Below, in pieces: positions 63,895 to 64,000 of a stretch of 64,000 nucleotides of DNA. Source of the stretch: Rhizobium rosettiformans W3 (lineage in GTDB: Bacteria > Pseudomonadota > Alphaproteobacteria > Rhizobiales > Rhizobiaceae). The notes under the pieces were generated by a model. That model did no database searches. It was not told where the DNA came from and was given only the letters and a program-made list of their open reading frames with translations. Each line of letters begins with the position of its first letter. Position 1 is the stretch's first letter. The stretch covers positions 434,001-498,000 of the forward strand of contig NZ_STGU01000002.1 in the NCBI RefSeq assembly GCF_004912135.1. The letters run 5' to 3'. Made by a program: the position numbers and the translations under genes.

Positions 63895-64000
63895 AGGGCG
63901 AGCGTACCCTTGTAGGTCACGCCATGCGCACCCTCTTCGCGGGCAATCATGCGGCCAAGGCGGGCAACGGTCTCACCTTCGGCTTCCAGCACCTTGGTCA
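63891..64000 (-). CDS. purM: Phosphoribosylformylglycinamidine cyclo-ligase, partial (C-terminus only)
   Basis: The last 35 codons of purM enter from the right edge: the residues include GETVARLGRMIAR and HGVTYKGTLAL, typical of the rhizobial PurM end. It overlaps purN by four bases, and the two are a standard operon. The rest of the gene lies beyond the window. Confidence 0.85.
   Translation of the reverse strand, partial: TKVLEAEGETVARLGRMIAREEGAHGVTYKGTLAL

Overview
The window is a high-GC alphaproteobacterial chromosome segment. Its gene order points to the Rhizobiaceae (Rhizobium, Agrobacterium, Sinorhizobium and relatives). The diagnostic runs are purF-cvpA-radA-alr-dnaB, rplI-DUF2232-rpsR-rpsF, fabD-fabG-acpP-fabF-mltG-yicC-gmk, rsmA-pdxA-surA-lptD-lptG-lptF, moaE-moaD-pgsA-uvrC and purM-purN. 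This assignment rests on gene order and protein character read by eye; no database search was run. No tRNA, rRNA, CRISPR array, prophage or insertion sequence was seen.

Layout. 1-5.3 kb: minus-strand housekeeping run alr, a ParDE-type toxin-antitoxin pair, radA, cvpA and purF (3' part of purF lies outside). 5.4-7.4 kb: an AraC-type regulator and azlCD, a branched-chain amino-acid exporter, wedged between alr and dnaB. 7.4-12.5 kb: dnaB, then a MarR-EmrB-EmrA-like drug efflux operon with a clear inverted-repeat operator. 12.5-17.4 kb: ribosomal proteins L9, S18 and S6, a DUF2232 membrane protein, a Ca2+/Na+ exchanger and an aldo/keto reductase. 17.6-24.3 kb: fatty-acid synthesis genes, mltG, yicC and gmk. 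24.3-30.1 kb: choline-sulfate use (betC, choX, LysR regulator) and a chemoreceptor. 30.2-37.7 kb: one minus-strand envelope/ribosome operon (lptF, lptG, lptD, surA, pdxA, rsmA). 37.9-47.7 kb: pepA and holC, an oligopeptidase, a VapBC pair, an ABC-F ATPase, a degenerate GGDEF protein, DinB, a GST and ndk. 47.8-49.9 kb: a small accessory block of lipoprotein, CGNR zinc-finger regulator and a lone LivH-type permease. 49.8-54.1 kb: moaE, moaD, pgsA, uvrC and a short-chain dehydrogenase. 54.4-64 kb: a RopB/Omp25-like outer membrane protein, GST, RNase T2, rlmJ, a molybdopterin oxidoreductase with a NUDIX hydrolase, an ABC exporter, an omptin-family outer-membrane protease, purN and the end of purM.

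Most of the window is ordinary conserved chromosome, and I found no complete new multi-gene system. The best leads are regulatory. A 32-bp near-perfect palindrome lies between the CGNR regulator and an orphan LivH-like permease. A 16-nt element is repeated upstream of both the AraC regulator and azlC. A 13-bp inverted repeat flanks the start of the molybdopterin oxidoreductase. A ParDE module sits 3 bp upstream of a radA that has no visible Shine-Dalgarno sequence. Paired inverted repeats lie upstream of acpP. An omptin with all four catalytic residues is also notable in this group.
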